Positions 17,176 through 26,629 of a stretch of 32,031 nt of DNA are shown piece after piece. The first letter of the stretch is position 1. Every line of letters begins with the position of its first letter. The translations under genes and the position numbers were made by a program. This stretch comes from Saprospirales bacterium (GTDB taxonomy: Bacteria; Bacteroidota; Bacteroidia; Chitinophagales; JADJOU01): positions 1 through 32,031 of the forward strand of contig CANESS010000010.1 in the NCBI GenBank assembly GCA_947441115.1, written 5' to 3'. A model generated the notes under the pieces. It made no database searches and was not told where the DNA came from. It saw only the letters and a list, made by a program, of their open reading frames with translations.

Positions 17176-19338
17176 CTACTCAATACCGAAAGGAACATTG
17201 ACTCTATAGTCTATATCATATTTAGGATCTCTACCACTAGGAGAAAGAAGCTTAAATTCTACTCGTCTATTTTTTGCTCTACCCGCAGGATCATCTTCTC
17301 CAGATGGAGTAGTATTTGGGGCAATAGGAACTAATTCGCTATATCCTCTCATAATAATTCGCTCTGGAGCTAAGCCTTTTTCTAATAAATATTCAGCCGC
17401 AGCCTTACATCGTCTTTCTGAAAGAGCTTGGTTATAGACCTCTGTACCTCGTCCGTCGGTATGCCCATCTATTTTTAGGAATACATTCGGGAAAATTTTC
17501 ATTAAAGATAAAACGCTATCAAGAATAGTAAAATATTCTGGCCGTACAACTGATTTATCAAATGCATAATAGACATTTTCTACTACATAGCGCTTCTTCT
17601 CGATTGGATCTAAATAAAAGGTCTTATATATTGTATCGTTTTTAAATAGAAGTTTAGGAGTAGAAAATGAGTCAATACCCGGATAATAACCTTCTTTCAA
17701 TCCATTCACTCTGTATGATTTACCCGCATTGACCTTTACCATAAAATGACTATCCTTTTCTGTCACCGCACGTGTGACTAATTTGCCATCCTTATCTATC
17801 ATCAATGCGTCTACACCATTTAATGGCTTCTTAGTATCTATATCCGCAGAAGAGACATAAATAGATTTGACCCAAATATTGTATTCAGCCTTGCGCACAC
17901 TCCAAATGTCATCGCAGCAGGTATAGCCTCTTGGAGATTTCGATCCGTTTCTATTAGATACAAAGTAACCCTCATCATTCTCATCCAACTTAAAGTAAAG
18001 ATCATCAACTGAAGAGTTAATTGGAAATTTCATATTGATTACTTTATCCCATTTTCCAATTACACCATTAACTTTGAAGATGTCATGTCCACCTACACTT
18101 GGGTAGCCATTAGAAGAGAAATATAAAGTTTTATCTTTTTTCTGATAAAAAGGGGTAACATCGTCTCCAAACGTATTTATCTGCGTTAGATTAACTGGTT
18201 CACCAAATTTACCTATACTACCTTTAGATGCCTTTGTATTCGTTTTTTTCTCAGTCGGAGCTGCAGTCGCACTGCCATCATTAATTTTTGAAGCCCAAAT
18301 GTCCATTCCTCCTTTACCATTGAGTCTATCACTAACATATAGCAGGTACTTAGCGCCTGAGCCATCATCATATAACGCAGGCTGTGTATTCGTAGTTCCC
18401 TTTTCGTTTAGTTTAGTCAATTCAGTTGGCACCCATACACCCTCTTTTTTTTCTGCCATCCAAAGTTTACACTTCATATTAAGTTTTCTATCTTCGGCAC
18501 ACTGCGTGTAGTATATTGTCTTTCCCGCTTCATCTATAAATCCATTGCCTATATGCACTTCAGGCTTATTAATTTCCTGAGGCAATAGCTCAGGACGAGC
18601 AAAAATATTCTTATCTCGGTCCAATTTGGAAAATACTATTTTAGAAGTATAATCTCTACCTTCATACTTCAGCCTAGTGACATTTAATGCTGTATCAGAT
18701 ATCAAAGATGAGTAGATTAAGTTATCATTTTTCAATGGCTGAGGAGCATACTCTTGCAAATATCCATTGATTTGCTTTACATTCTCTACGGCTATTTTTG
18801 GATCTTTTATATTTCTAGTTTCAATTGCTAATTCTGCACCTTTTATTTCGTTCTCCACTATACTCATAGAAAGTGTAGATTTTTTATTGGCGCGCACATA
18901 ATTTAATTCATCTAAGGCATCTTTGTATTTCATGTTTGCCTTCATACATAGTGCCAGTCTTATGTCAGCGTCTTTATCATACTTTTTATCTAAATCCAAT
19001 AATTTTCTGGTATACTCTTCTGCAGCTACATAATCTCTTAGTTTGAAATTTAATTCAGATAATTTCTGCAAGACACATTTATTGGTTGGTTTTTTTGCGT
19101 GAGCCATTTTATAATACTCTACAGCATTGACATAGCTTCCGTCATTTTCCAGTAATGTAGCATATCTCAACATTTTTCCATAGGATAAATTCTTATACTT
19201 CACCAAGTCTTGATTCAACTGGTTAGGCTTAGATTTCTCCGTATTTCTAGCTGAAGGGGTAGTCCTGTTTTGAGAGGAAACTTGAAATACAAAACTGAAT
19301 AGAGCTATAAATAAGACTATTCTTGGGATACAGTGCAT
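17176..19338 (-). CDS. PorE-like protein: TPR, beta-propeller, carboxypeptidase-regulatory-like and OmpA domains
   Basis: A 720-residue protein with a signal peptide (MHCIPRIVLFIALFSFVFQVSSQ), TPR helices (about 50-160), a WD40/PD40-type propeller (about 260-470, with TIYYTQ, YLLYVSDRLNGKGGMDIW and TLYFSSNGYPSVGGHDIFK), a CarboxypepD_reg-like beta domain (about 485-575) and an intact OmpA peptidoglycan-binding domain (about 583-705, GHTDGRGTEVYNQALSERR and NRRVEFKLL). The same order is known from PorE of the Porphyromonas type IX system and from OmpA proteins beside SprF genes. The P. gingivalis PorE is a lipoprotein; this one has no lipobox. It follows the PorP/SprF gene by 26 bases and probably tethers that outer-membrane assembly to peptidoglycan. 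Confidence 0.87.
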   Translation of the reverse strand: MHCIPRIVLFIALFSFVFQVSSQNRTTPSARNTEKSKPNQLNQDLVKYKNLSYGKMLRYATLLENDGSYVNAVEYYKMAHAKKPTNKCVLQKLSELNFKLRDYVAAEEYTRKLLDLDKKYDKDADIRLALCMKANMKYKDALDELNYVRANKKSTLSMSIVENEIKGAELAIETRNIKDPKIAVENVKQINGYLQEYAPQPLKNDNLIYSSLISDTALNVTRLKYEGRDYTSKIVFSKLDRDKNIFARPELLPQEINKPEVHIGNGFIDEAGKTIYYTQCAEDRKLNMKCKLWMAEKKEGVWVPTELTKLNEKGTTNTQPALYDDGSGAKYLLYVSDRLNGKGGMDIWASKINDGSATAAPTEKKTNTKASKGSIGKFGEPVNLTQINTFGDDVTPFYQKKDKTLYFSSNGYPSVGGHDIFKVNGVIGKWDKVINMKFPINSSVDDLYFKLDENDEGYFVSNRNGSKSPRGYTCCDDIWSVRKAEYNIWVKSIYVSSADIDTKKPLNGVDALMIDKDGKLVTRAVTEKDSHFMVKVNAGKSYRVNGLKEGYYPGIDSFSTPKLLFKNDTIYKTFYLDPIEKKRYVVENVYYAFDKSVVRPEYFTILDSVLSLMKIFPNVFLKIDGHTDGRGTEVYNQALSERRCKAAAEYLLEKGLAPERIIMRGYSELVPIAPNTTPSGEDDPAGRAKNRRVEFKLLSPSGRDPKYDIDYRVNVPFGIE

Positions 19339-19364
19339 AATTCTCTTATAGTTTATATTTAGGT

Positions 19365-20384
19365 TTAATATCTAGGGTTTAGAATAAAGTCATCCTCCAG
19401 TAAAGGAGGAGCTACTTTTGGTTTGCCTGTAAATATAATACTTATTTCAAAAGTGTTCGTAATTCCATTTAAATATTTCGAACTTCCGGCCTTCGAAAGA
19501 GATACGTTAGCATCATAAGAGCCCATAATTTGAAGTTTGTTCATTTTCATGCCGAATTTCGGAATCACAGATTCTATGTTCCCATCATTGGTTCTGAACC
19601 AAATACCCATAATGATACTATTCCCATAAGTCCCTCCTTTTATTAGTTTATAAGAAAAGTTTGTTCCCATAACAAAATTGGTAGATACCGCCTGAAAAGA
19701 TCCATAAAAACCCGGGAGCAACTTCATACGTTCCGTCATGTCAAAATCTAGTAATGTATAGGCTTTATAAGATCTAGGTACTTGCAATCCTTGAATGCCC
19801 GACTGAGTAAAACGCTGTGGCGTTTGAATCAAATTATTTGAAGCTAAACCTATATCTGCCGTGAGATAATAAAGATCCCACTTAAAATTTACTCCTGCGT
19901 TGAAGTCAAAATAAGAATTACTTGGCTCCAAAAACTGAGAACCGGTTACCCACCTTGGGTCATTTGGATTCAGTTGCGTTAAATTATAAAGGCCTTGGCC
20001 ACCAAAACTTAAAATATTATCTCCCATTATAAAAGAATAAGACATAGATAAATTTCCTTGAGTCGTGGAGAATATTCCGCCTCCAGCTACATCTTGCATG
20101 ATATAGAGTCCAACTCCGAATCGACGCTTCATTAATGATAAATCGACGCCTCCAGATCGTGTTTCATATAAAAATTTGCCATCTGCTCCTGATAAGCCAG
20201 ACCATTGATTTCTGGCATGAGCATTCAGTCTAAACAAGTCCTCACCTATCTGACCAGTAAAGGCAGGATTTAAAAACATTGGAGCATTATAGAATTGGCT
20301 ATAATGTAAATTATTTTGGGAATGAAGTATTGAAATACTCCATCCCCAAATTAATATTAGACTCCAATAAATTTTACTCTTCAT
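19365..20384 (-). CDS. PorP/SprF family outer-membrane protein (type IX secretion)
   Basis: A 339-residue outer-membrane protein with a signal peptide (through ILHSQ) and the PorP/SprF hallmark HYSQFYNAPMFLNPAFTG near the mature N-terminus. The rest is repeated amphipathic beta strands (RNQWSGLSG, GVGLYIMQDVAGGG, FDFNAGVNFKWDLYYLTADIGLASNN) and an aromatic end. In Flavobacterium, SprF is needed to export the adhesin SprB, and PorP/SprF genes often sit next to type-B T9SS substrates. That is exactly the case here: the ATG at 20384 overlaps the stop of the 1967-residue gene (TGATG), so the two are translationally coupled. A GTG at 20387 is an alternative start. The PorE-like gene follows 26 bases later. 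Confidence 0.92.
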   Translation of the reverse strand: MKSKIYWSLILIWGWSISILHSQNNLHYSQFYNAPMFLNPAFTGQIGEDLFRLNAHARNQWSGLSGADGKFLYETRSGGVDLSLMKRRFGVGLYIMQDVAGGGIFSTTQGNLSMSYSFIMGDNILSFGGQGLYNLTQLNPNDPRWVTGSQFLEPSNSYFDFNAGVNFKWDLYYLTADIGLASNNLIQTPQRFTQSGIQGLQVPRSYKAYTLLDFDMTERMKLLPGFYGSFQAVSTNFVMGTNFSYKLIKGGTYGNSIIMGIWFRTNDGNIESVIPKFGMKMNKLQIMGSYDANVSLSKAGSSKYLNGITNTFEISIIFTGKPKVAPPLLEDDFILNPRY

Positions 20385-23300
20385 CACCTGACCAGCGTCA
20401 CTATTATTTTATCATATTTTGTTTGTTTATCCTTTCGTGCTTCATTGAGTTCATAAGAAATAAAAGACACGTAGACTCCTACTGGCTGATACTCTCCATT
20501 GAATTTTCCATCCCATGGTTTTTTAGCATCATCATGAAGAAGTTGACCATATCTATTATATATTTTAAACTCTTTAAACTCTATCACTCCCTGCACTCGG
20601 GGATAAAAATAATCATTTATTCCATCTCCATCGGGTGTAAATATATTTACAGTGTCCATTTGATTTTTCAAGGTCTTAAATCGAACGACTTCATTTTCTA
20701 CACAAGGTTCCTTTGGAGGCATATAATTAGAATCTGTAACTGTCATTACTAGAACATATTCAATATCTCCAGTATCTCTGGCGATAGCTATAGGACTCAG
20801 ACTATCTTTAAATCTCAACTTATTAATTGTATCCGATGTTGGAATCCATTTATAAGTAATATTTGTAGCAGTAATCAGCAAATGTTCTCCTTGAATTTTA
20901 TTCTCTTCGCCTATATAGATTACTTCTCTATCGGGCTTAGCACGAACCTGACCACACTTAGAATCAATAAAAATAGATCCCGTATCCTTACAGCCATTAG
21001 GCTTTATGGCTTCTACCACATAGAGGCCTGATACATTTGGCGCAGTATAAATCACCTGACTTCGCTGACCAGAGCTCCAGAGATATCCTTTATACCGCTT
21101 ACCCTCAGGATTGGCATCTAGGGTGATAACCTCATCGCAGCAGACAGCTTGATTTTTTCCTAAGAGGATTCTACCTGCAGTATCATTCACTACAAGAGCC
21201 CTAGCTTCTTTTTGACAACCATTGATATCCCTTACTACCCTATATAATCCTGGAGTATAGACATCGAGATAAGGTAACTTTCTGCCATCAGGGTACCACG
21301 TATATTGGGCTTTAGAATCAAAAGGCACTGGCTGTAAGGTTATCTTCTGATTATTGCTCATACATATAGTATCATCGATTAACTTAAAGTCTGGATTGGA
21401 TATAACCGAAACCGTGGCACTGTCCCTCATGTGCATTAAACAACCATACTGATCTCTAGGATTTACAAGAAAATAAATTCCCGGTTGATTTACTTTGATA
21501 TATGGGGTTGTAGCACCTGTATTCCATATAGGATTTGCTATATCATCTCCTTGGTTATAGCCTACTAGAGCAGAATCTCCTTCGCATATAGTAGCCAATA
21601 GATTTAATAAGCTTGCTGTATCTTTTTTTCGAAGTATAATCCACTTGTCGAGAGAGGTATTCGTACAGGCGCCTGAATCTATAATCATGCTATAAGCGCC
21701 CGGAGTGGCTACTTTAAGACTATAGCCAGTATCAATAATTTGTCCAGCGAATTTCCACCTTGGTTTCTTATATCCCACATTATTGGGGATAGATAATAAG
21801 ACGGAGTCTCCAGGACAAATAAGAGCTGCAGCGCCAAGGTCTGGCATGGTCTTAAGCTTCTGAATATCAACCCAAATACTATCAATGTTGTAACAGTTTG
21901 GATTATTAGCGCTTCTCACTTTAACATAATGATAACCTGGATTTGGCGGACGAATTATCTGGATAGGACTTGTATAATCGGCTTTTACCTTGCCAAACTG
22001 AGTAGTATCCCACTCATAAGTGTACAAATTTTGATTCATACCCAATACTCCCGCAGATACAGTAACAGACTGACCTTCACAGGCCACAGCAATAGGAGGA
22101 TCAAATGTAATAGTTGGACGATCTACAATGGAATTCATGGTATCTCGAACACGACAAATCACTTTATTCTTACCATAGGTAGTATCTACATAATCTAGGA
22201 TAGTATAGTATTTGGTTGTGAATTGATTGTAAATAATAGGGTTCGGAACTAATGTATTACTGATAAAATCGAATGGAGCCCAAAATATCTCCCGTGGAAT
22301 TGGAGGTGGGGTTCGTGTAGCTTTACATATCGTGAACTCAATATTAGGTCTCACTAAATCTAAAGCACCTGTTAGAAAATTACAACCAAATACTTCCGCC
22401 TGGGTACCTGCAGTCCGTGCTGACTGACTAAGGCATCTTCGCCTAGTCTGTGTAGTGGCTCTCACTCGCTCCGATCTATAGTCATAGCCAGTGAAATTGT
22501 CAAAACAAATATCTATAATGATCCCAGATTTTCCATCCCAAGCATACTCCTTCCCTTTATCGAGTGCAAAACGGTTCCAACCGAATACAGTAGTTATCTC
22601 TTCTCTATAAAAGACCTCTTCAAAGGTAGCTAAGGACTCAAAGTTAGAATTAACAAAAGAATCTTGGCTATTTGGCGCACATTTCATACGTATAGCAAAG
22701 TTTAGCATCTTATTGGTATTGACGAAAGGTTGTACAATTTCGAATGCTAATTCCCTAATATATCCGGGCTTCATACCAAGTATATTCTTTAATTCAGAAA
22801 ATGGATATAAAATCTGAATTCTCTTGTCCGTAATTAACGTACCTACACCGCCAGCGCCCCCGCCAAATGGAGAAGGACCTACATTACCTGCACCGTCTGT
22901 AGTAGTAGCGTTTCCTATTCTCGGGAAAAAAATCGAATCTCTCACTCTACAGGAATCTTCTTCTTTATTACCATATCCGCCTGTTACACCATTACCAGTA
23001 TTGTTGGGATCAACGATAGGCTTAGAACATAAAGCCCCAGAAACTATTGGTCCACAATTTAGATTGAGTGGTCTCGGCGCTAGAACTCTTCTTTCAGTAG
23101 ATGTGTGAACAGTATCACCTGGACATTTAGTCGCTAGCTTTGGAGTCACTTTTACTTTATAATTCGTATCAATTTGAGCGAGAACAAAGGCAGAATCACT
23201 ACATGCACCATTGGTCATTTTTACATTATAGTATACTGGGTAGAAAGAAACAATGGATGGCTGGAGCGATTTAAATGGGTTGCCGCCTGACTTTGACACT

Positions 23301-26287
23301 AAATTAGAAACATATGGAATATTTCTCTCGCCATCGTAGTAGGTAAAAGGTTTTTGATTCCAATCTAATTGTATGTTTTCCAACAATTCAGAATACTTAA
23401 ATTTAATATTATGTCGAGAATTTGAAGTGACTACGCCACTTGTTTCAAAAGTACCTGCACTAATACCATATTTGCCTATAATGGAAACATAGTTGGTCAA
23501 ATTATCGAGGTAAGCAGGAGAAGTCGCTACTGGATTATTACATGGCTTATTACATGACGTCCATACTTCAAAATAAAGATTGGATTTTCCATCCCATACG
23601 AAGTCTGCTATATCAAAGTCATTCCATCCGACAGAAAGTGATTTATTGGAGGCGGAGAACATTTTCCGCATTGAGAACGTGTCTTCAAACTGGCCATTTT
23701 GCAGGTCAAACCGATCTGTACAGCGCATCCATATATCAACATTATTATATATATTTGGATCATTGACTCCATCTATATAGAAAGCCAATTCTTTTACGAT
23801 TCCTGGTTTCATACCTAAAACACAAAGTTCGGTGCCTTTATATAGCAGTGCGGTTCTACCTCGATCTATCGTAGCACTTGCTGTGAAAACTTTCGGAGTA
23901 GGATTTGTATTGGACTGAGTACCTGGATAGGCAAAGGTAAGATTACTATTGACCTTCTCCTTTGAAAACTCTACCCTAGGGCTACATATAGAAGTAGTCA
24001 ATAGAACGTTAAATACATTGATGGTATCGCCTGGACATGCATATTGTCTATCCGTCAAGAATTGACCTCTTGGTTTAATACCACTCATAGTCAATTCTAC
24101 ACTCACTGGGTATATACAGGTATCTTGAGAAATAACATAGCATATATAGGTGTTGTCCTTTTTTACCAATCGTATATCAGCCGCATTGGAAAGGAAACTA
24201 GGAGTCACATCGTATTCTGAATTTAATGATTGCCAATCATACATACAAGTCAAAGCAGCACTGGCAGATAAGCCACCTACTTCTAGCTGCCCTTTTGCAT
24301 TAAAGCAACTATCTGGTAATTTCGACTGCAAAGTAGGCGTTATCGGTGACTTACTAATTAAGAGTATCGTGTCTCGGTTATTACAATACTGATTCGTCAC
24401 CATTTCTACTACATAATTTGAAGTAGGATCAGTCTGAGCTGGATCCCAATTATCCGCATTTGGTTCGGAATTTTCAGGTGTTCCAGTAGCGGATGTTCCT
24501 TTATAAGATCTCCATGCTATAATCGCATCATTGTCTACGGCTGCCGCAGATAGCACTATAGGAAGTGGACTGCCGCAATGAAATGCTCTTCTCGATCTAG
24601 GGTCTAAAGAAAATATAGCTTTCGTTCCCTGCGGAGTGAAGTTCAAATATGCCCAATCAATGCGGTTTCTCTTATTTATGCGCACTCTATACACTACCGA
24701 TCTACTCAAAATATATCCGTTCACACAGTCTCGAATCTGGAAGATAACTGGGTAAATACCCGGTGGAGTATTCGCTGGTATATTCCAATTTAAAGTACCT
24801 ATAGCTGTATCAAATGTAGGAAAGGTATTGTTTATATATTGTGAAGAAATATACCCTCCCGTATTTAAAATACCATTGGAAAGTTCCCCTGTAATCACAA
24901 GAGCCGCATTCGGCAAGTTAGTGAGAGAAAAAGCTCGAACACTAAACTTAACATTAGTGCCATCACAGGCTTCTATCAAATCTGTTCTACCCGGCACTAA
25001 GGCGCAGTTCTGAAAATTATGCGCTGAACCAGGAATGAAGAAGGATGCTTCAGTTAATGAATTATCAGCCTCACACTCCTCGTCAGCTATCACAGTAATT
25101 GTAAAATCTCTATATACTTTTCCAGCGATCACTCCTGACCTAGGGTCCGTCTCCGTGATTTTTACAGCAGCCTTATACTTTCCTACACCAGTTTTAGGTG
25201 CGCCCGGCGGCAGCATGGTGATATCTAGTTCTCCGGTAGCTGGATCCATGATATATGTGGATGCTGATCCTAAAGGATTGTTCTCATTATAGATTCCTGC
25301 AAAGTTTAGATACTCTATGCTTCTATCTGGCTGACCGCATGCCGGGTCCCCGAAACAAGCCGCCTTCATAGGAGTAGACGGCTGGAAAGCTAAGGTATGA
25401 CCATCATCGTCAAAATAGCCGAGATTAAAGAGCCGTTGTCTATTCTCACAGATGAATATGAATGGCGTACCTGCCGAGTTAGGCGTGGTATTTGCACAAT
25501 ATTTTTGAATAGGTGGATTTCCTCCAGGAAAAAAACCACAAGGGATAGCATTGCTATATTCTGCTTCGATATAAAAGTAAGATTCAGTGGCATCTTGACC
25601 AAATGTTCTCATATTAATACCCGCTATTCTTACAGAAAAGGGACTAGGAGGATTCATGCCACGAGGCACCCCAAAACCTGTAGGAGGAGCCTGTATTTGA
25701 CTCAAAGCGCATTTCCTGGAGGGCGTTCCTCCATATTTCTGGGTGTACCAATCCATGGTAGTAGTGAGGGCAGCATTACTATACATCATACCGATCACCC
25801 AGTCATCTGCATTGTAGGGAAGGACGACTGTATCGGTAAATACTTCGGTCCTATAGCCGATTCGGGCAGAGGTAGCCGTCTCACATTTGGTATCAAAATT
25901 GTTATAGGGGCATATCGGAGTCGCATACTTATCAGATAAATCGGATCTGAACCAACAAGCAAATTTTAAGAACTCGCACTTAGACTTGCTGTAGAGCATA
26001 CCTATCATAGTATCTGTCACAGAGGGGAAAGTATAAGCCGTACCAGGATTGGCCTCACAATCACGGTAGTAGATGAGACGTATCTCTACCGTATCTCTAG
26101 TATTAGGGTCGGTTTTAGCGGCTACATTGAGGGGGCGCACTTTGAGCTCTGCTCCAGCCAGGAATAGCGAGGTCTTTCGCGGACCACTCCCCCAGCCTCC
26201 ACCTCCACCTCCACCCATAGCGAAGATTCCAGAAAATAAACTGAGAAAGAGCAGCAATGCGCTGATTTTAAAGTAGATTGTTTTCAT
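20384..26287 (-). CDS. Giant T9SS type-B secreted surface protein (gliding-motility-associated C-terminal domain)
   Basis: A 1967-residue protein. A signal peptide (residues 1-23) is followed by seven consecutive glycines (25-31). Residues about 40-410 match the conserved N-terminal module of Bacteroidota gliding-associated proteins (IRLIYYRDCEANPG, RSIEYLNFAGIYNENNPLG, MDPATGELDITMLPPG, VYRDFTITV). Then come PKD/Ig-like units that begin C-x-G-(D/Q)-(S/T) near 751, 1054, 1404, 1492 and 1571, plus two related ones near 1640 and 1716. A module with LGMKPG...ELAF...GWN.F...WDGKS occurs twice, at about 805-910 and 1155-1265. The C-terminus (about 1880-1967: VNIFTPDGDGINDYFYP, FKIYNRYGQLL, PWDGKFNG, PVGVYV) is the type-B sorting domain. 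It is expected at the cell surface as an adhesin or motility protein; its ligand is unknown. Confidence 0.92.
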   Translation of the reverse strand: MKTIYFKISALLLFLSLFSGIFAMGGGGGGGWGSGPRKTSLFLAGAELKVRPLNVAAKTDPNTRDTVEIRLIYYRDCEANPGTAYTFPSVTDTMIGMLYSKSKCEFLKFACWFRSDLSDKYATPICPYNNFDTKCETATSARIGYRTEVFTDTVVLPYNADDWVIGMMYSNAALTTTMDWYTQKYGGTPSRKCALSQIQAPPTGFGVPRGMNPPSPFSVRIAGINMRTFGQDATESYFYIEAEYSNAIPCGFFPGGNPPIQKYCANTTPNSAGTPFIFICENRQRLFNLGYFDDDGHTLAFQPSTPMKAACFGDPACGQPDRSIEYLNFAGIYNENNPLGSASTYIMDPATGELDITMLPPGAPKTGVGKYKAAVKITETDPRSGVIAGKVYRDFTITVIADEECEADNSLTEASFFIPGSAHNFQNCALVPGRTDLIEACDGTNVKFSVRAFSLTNLPNAALVITGELSNGILNTGGYISSQYINNTFPTFDTAIGTLNWNIPANTPPGIYPVIFQIRDCVNGYILSRSVVYRVRINKRNRIDWAYLNFTPQGTKAIFSLDPRSRRAFHCGSPLPIVLSAAAVDNDAIIAWRSYKGTSATGTPENSEPNADNWDPAQTDPTSNYVVEMVTNQYCNNRDTILLISKSPITPTLQSKLPDSCFNAKGQLEVGGLSASAALTCMYDWQSLNSEYDVTPSFLSNAADIRLVKKDNTYICYVISQDTCIYPVSVELTMSGIKPRGQFLTDRQYACPGDTINVFNVLLTTSICSPRVEFSKEKVNSNLTFAYPGTQSNTNPTPKVFTASATIDRGRTALLYKGTELCVLGMKPGIVKELAFYIDGVNDPNIYNNVDIWMRCTDRFDLQNGQFEDTFSMRKMFSASNKSLSVGWNDFDIADFVWDGKSNLYFEVWTSCNKPCNNPVATSPAYLDNLTNYVSIIGKYGISAGTFETSGVVTSNSRHNIKFKYSELLENIQLDWNQKPFTYYDGERNIPYVSNLVSKSGGNPFKSLQPSIVSFYPVYYNVKMTNGACSDSAFVLAQIDTNYKVKVTPKLATKCPGDTVHTSTERRVLAPRPLNLNCGPIVSGALCSKPIVDPNNTGNGVTGGYGNKEEDSCRVRDSIFFPRIGNATTTDGAGNVGPSPFGGGAGGVGTLITDKRIQILYPFSELKNILGMKPGYIRELAFEIVQPFVNTNKMLNFAIRMKCAPNSQDSFVNSNFESLATFEEVFYREEITTVFGWNRFALDKGKEYAWDGKSGIIIDICFDNFTGYDYRSERVRATTQTRRRCLSQSARTAGTQAEVFGCNFLTGALDLVRPNIEFTICKATRTPPPIPREIFWAPFDFISNTLVPNPIIYNQFTTKYYTILDYVDTTYGKNKVICRVRDTMNSIVDRPTITFDPPIAVACEGQSVTVSAGVLGMNQNLYTYEWDTTQFGKVKADYTSPIQIIRPPNPGYHYVKVRSANNPNCYNIDSIWVDIQKLKTMPDLGAAALICPGDSVLLSIPNNVGYKKPRWKFAGQIIDTGYSLKVATPGAYSMIIDSGACTNTSLDKWIILRKKDTASLLNLLATICEGDSALVGYNQGDDIANPIWNTGATTPYIKVNQPGIYFLVNPRDQYGCLMHMRDSATVSVISNPDFKLIDDTICMSNNQKITLQPVPFDSKAQYTWYPDGRKLPYLDVYTPGLYRVVRDINGCQKEARALVVNDTAGRILLGKNQAVCCDEVITLDANPEGKRYKGYLWSSGQRSQVIYTAPNVSGLYVVEAIKPNGCKDTGSIFIDSKCGQVRAKPDREVIYIGEENKIQGEHLLITATNITYKWIPTSDTINKLRFKDSLSPIAIARDTGDIEYVLVMTVTDSNYMPPKEPCVENEVVRFKTLKNQMDTVNIFTPDGDGINDYFYPRVQGVIEFKEFKIYNRYGQLLHDDAKKPWDGKFNGEYQPVGVYVSFISYELNEARKDKQTKYDKIIVTLVR

Positions 26288-26398
26288 AGAGTCTGTTTTG
26301 AGGTTAACGGGATGCGTTTAGCATTGCGAAAAGGATTCGCGCGTTTTAGTATAGAATTTTGTTGCAATTTCATAAAATTACATTTCATTATTGATGGG

Positions 26399-26406
26399 TA
26401 AAGATA
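26399..26406 (-). promoter_or_regulatory. Weak -7 promoter candidate for the giant surface protein operon
   Basis: TATCTTTA on the minus strand differs by one base from TAnnTTTG. It would give a leader of about 105 nt containing the two short hairpins. No -33 element is apparent, so this is a tentative call. Confidence 0.25.
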
Positions 26407-26583
26407 CACAAAAATTAGTTTACTCTTAAAAATAATTAAAGCTTTATGGATTGCCAATTGTTAATTTGTTGTAATTCTATCATTTAGAAGTAAAGCCGCT
26501 TGATTAAAATCTAATGTTAATACCCTTGTAGATTATTAACAAAGCTTGCTCTTTGGATTCACTATAAAATAAAAAAAATCCTG

Positions 26584-26591
26584 TACATTTG
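26584..26591 (+). promoter_or_regulatory. Promoter -7 element (TAnnTTTG) for gcvP
   Basis: TACATTTG matches the Bacteroidota consensus exactly and predicts a start near 26598, about 32 bases before the gcvP ATG. The TCCTG before it and GCTC after it are the same as at the ppiD-like promoter. An upstream TTTG at 26552-26555 is 28 bases away, further than the usual spacing. Confidence 0.62.
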
Positions 26592-26629
26592 CTCATACAC
26601 AATTACACTATTTTAATATTAATCAACTT

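Larger units (their letters stand above)
26288..26629 (+). promoter_or_regulatory. 342-bp divergent intergenic region between the type-B surface protein and gcvP
   Basis: This stretch has no supported gene. It holds the gcvP promoter element at 26584-26591 and, on the other strand at 26399-26406, TATCTTTA, one base from TAnnTTTG and about 110 bases before the giant gene. Between that site and the giant gene's start are two small hairpins: GCGAA/TTCGC at 26326-26340 and ATGC/GCAT at about 26312-26324. They would lie in the leader of the surface-protein transcript. The middle is very AT-rich. Confidence 0.5.

Noticed and set aside
17056-17334. 92-codon plus-strand frame starting upstream of mlaD
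   Set aside because: It starts at TTG, is Lys/Asn/Ile-rich and runs antisense into the OmpA domain of the PorE-like gene; no family pattern.
20279-20752. 157-codon plus-strand frame across the PorP/SprF and type-B C-terminal region
   Set aside because: Antisense to two well-supported genes, with low-complexity Ile/Tyr/Ser content.
25397-25939. 180-codon open frame on the plus strand inside the giant surface-protein gene
   Set aside because: It is the opposite strand of a clearly coding region; the translation shows no family pattern and is rich in Arg, Ser and His as antisense frames are.
26312-26401. 29-codon plus-strand frame in the divergent intergenic region
   Set aside because: No promoter or family support; it overlaps the likely leader of the giant gene on the other strand.
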